In this document: positions 16,475 through 16,567 of the stretch, in pieces
Position numbering within the stretch: the stretch's first letter is position 1
Layout of the letters: every line of letters starts with the position of its first letter
From: Acidobacteriota bacterium
Lineage (GTDB): Bacteria > Acidobacteriota > Terriglobia > Terriglobales > Acidobacteriaceae
NCBI GenBank assembly: GCA_021810735.1
Contig: JAJZIF010000031.1
Span: 1 to 16,567, forward strand
Direction of reading: 5' to 3'
DNA: 16,567 bases
The notes under the pieces: generated by a model
What the model was told of the DNA's origin: nothing
Seen by the model: only the letters and a program-made list of their open reading frames with translations
Database searches by the model: none
Translations under genes and position numbers: made by a program

Positions 16475-16567
16475 TGAGAGTTCTCCCATAATAGGGTCCA
16501 GGGTAGTGGGCCGGCGAGGAGAGCCGATGAAGAAGAGCCGGTACGCCGAAGAGCAGATTGTGGGCAT
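16475..16567 (+). mobile_element. Left end of an IS3-family insertion sequence
   Basis: An IS3-type orfA begins at 16527. These elements usually begin with TG some 50-60 bases before orfA; TGAGAGTTCTCCC at 16475 fits, but the end is inferred and no partner repeat is available. The element extends beyond the right edge. Confidence 0.5.
16527..16567 (+). CDS. IS3-family transposase OrfA, N-terminus (partial)
   Basis: Thirteen codons, MKKSRYAEEQIVG, then the window ends. This matches the characteristic start of IS3-family OrfA (MKKxRxxEEQIxxxL), the small helix-turn-helix protein that in these elements is made alone or fused by frameshifting to the OrfB DDE transposase. GAGGAG at 16516-16521 lies 5 bases before the ATG. 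Whether the rest is intact cannot be seen. Confidence 0.8.
   Translation, partial: MKKSRYAEEQIVG

Overview
The window looks like a piece of an acidobacterial (Terriglobia-type) chromosome. This is inference from gene content: a very large Oar-like TonB-dependent receptor with an N-terminal carboxypeptidase-regulatory-like domain, CRTAC1-type FG-GAP/ASPIC-UnbV secreted proteins, long periplasmic TPR proteins, and exported glycosidases with Sec or Tat signals. No rRNA, tRNA or CRISPR array was seen.

Layout. The left edge (about 1-123) is the end of an insertion sequence. Its transposase starts at 66 and reads leftward out of the window. It abuts a broken SGNH/GDSL hydrolase (about 124-584), which also carries a one-base frameshift in an A-run. 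Next come a CRTAC1-family propeller protein (627-2366) and a TPR protein (2370-3443), tightly coupled on the plus strand. A second CRTAC1-family gene runs towards them on the minus strand (5292-3493). It is divergent from a second, much larger TPR protein (5468-8152), and the 175-bp divergent spacer holds a sigma70-like promoter whose -35 box is overlapped by a perfect 6-2-6 palindrome. After a 319-bp spacer comes the Oar-like outer-membrane receptor (8472-11981). A three-gene L-fucose cassette follows: GH29 alpha-L-fucosidase with a Sec-type signal (12133-13551), L-fuconate dehydratase of the enolase superfamily (13570-14826), and a second GH29 alpha-L-fucosidase with a twin-arginine signal (14870-16300). 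A possible terminator lies at 16330. The right edge is the left end of an IS3-family element, with orfA starting at 16527.

Interpretation. The right half reads as a fucosylated-glycan utilisation locus. The receptor would take up oligosaccharide, two exported fucosidases would release L-fucose, and a cytoplasmic dehydratase would act in the non-phosphorylating (fuconate) route. The other enzymes of that route, a sugar permease and a SusD-like protein are not in the window. The most notable point is that two CRTAC1 + TPR modules sit beside a SusC/Oar-type receptor and a sugar catabolic cassette. One hypothesis is that these proteins supply the surface-binding or periplasmic-assembly role that SusD-type lipoproteins play in Bacteroidota. 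The locus is bounded on both sides by unrelated insertion sequences, both reading outward.
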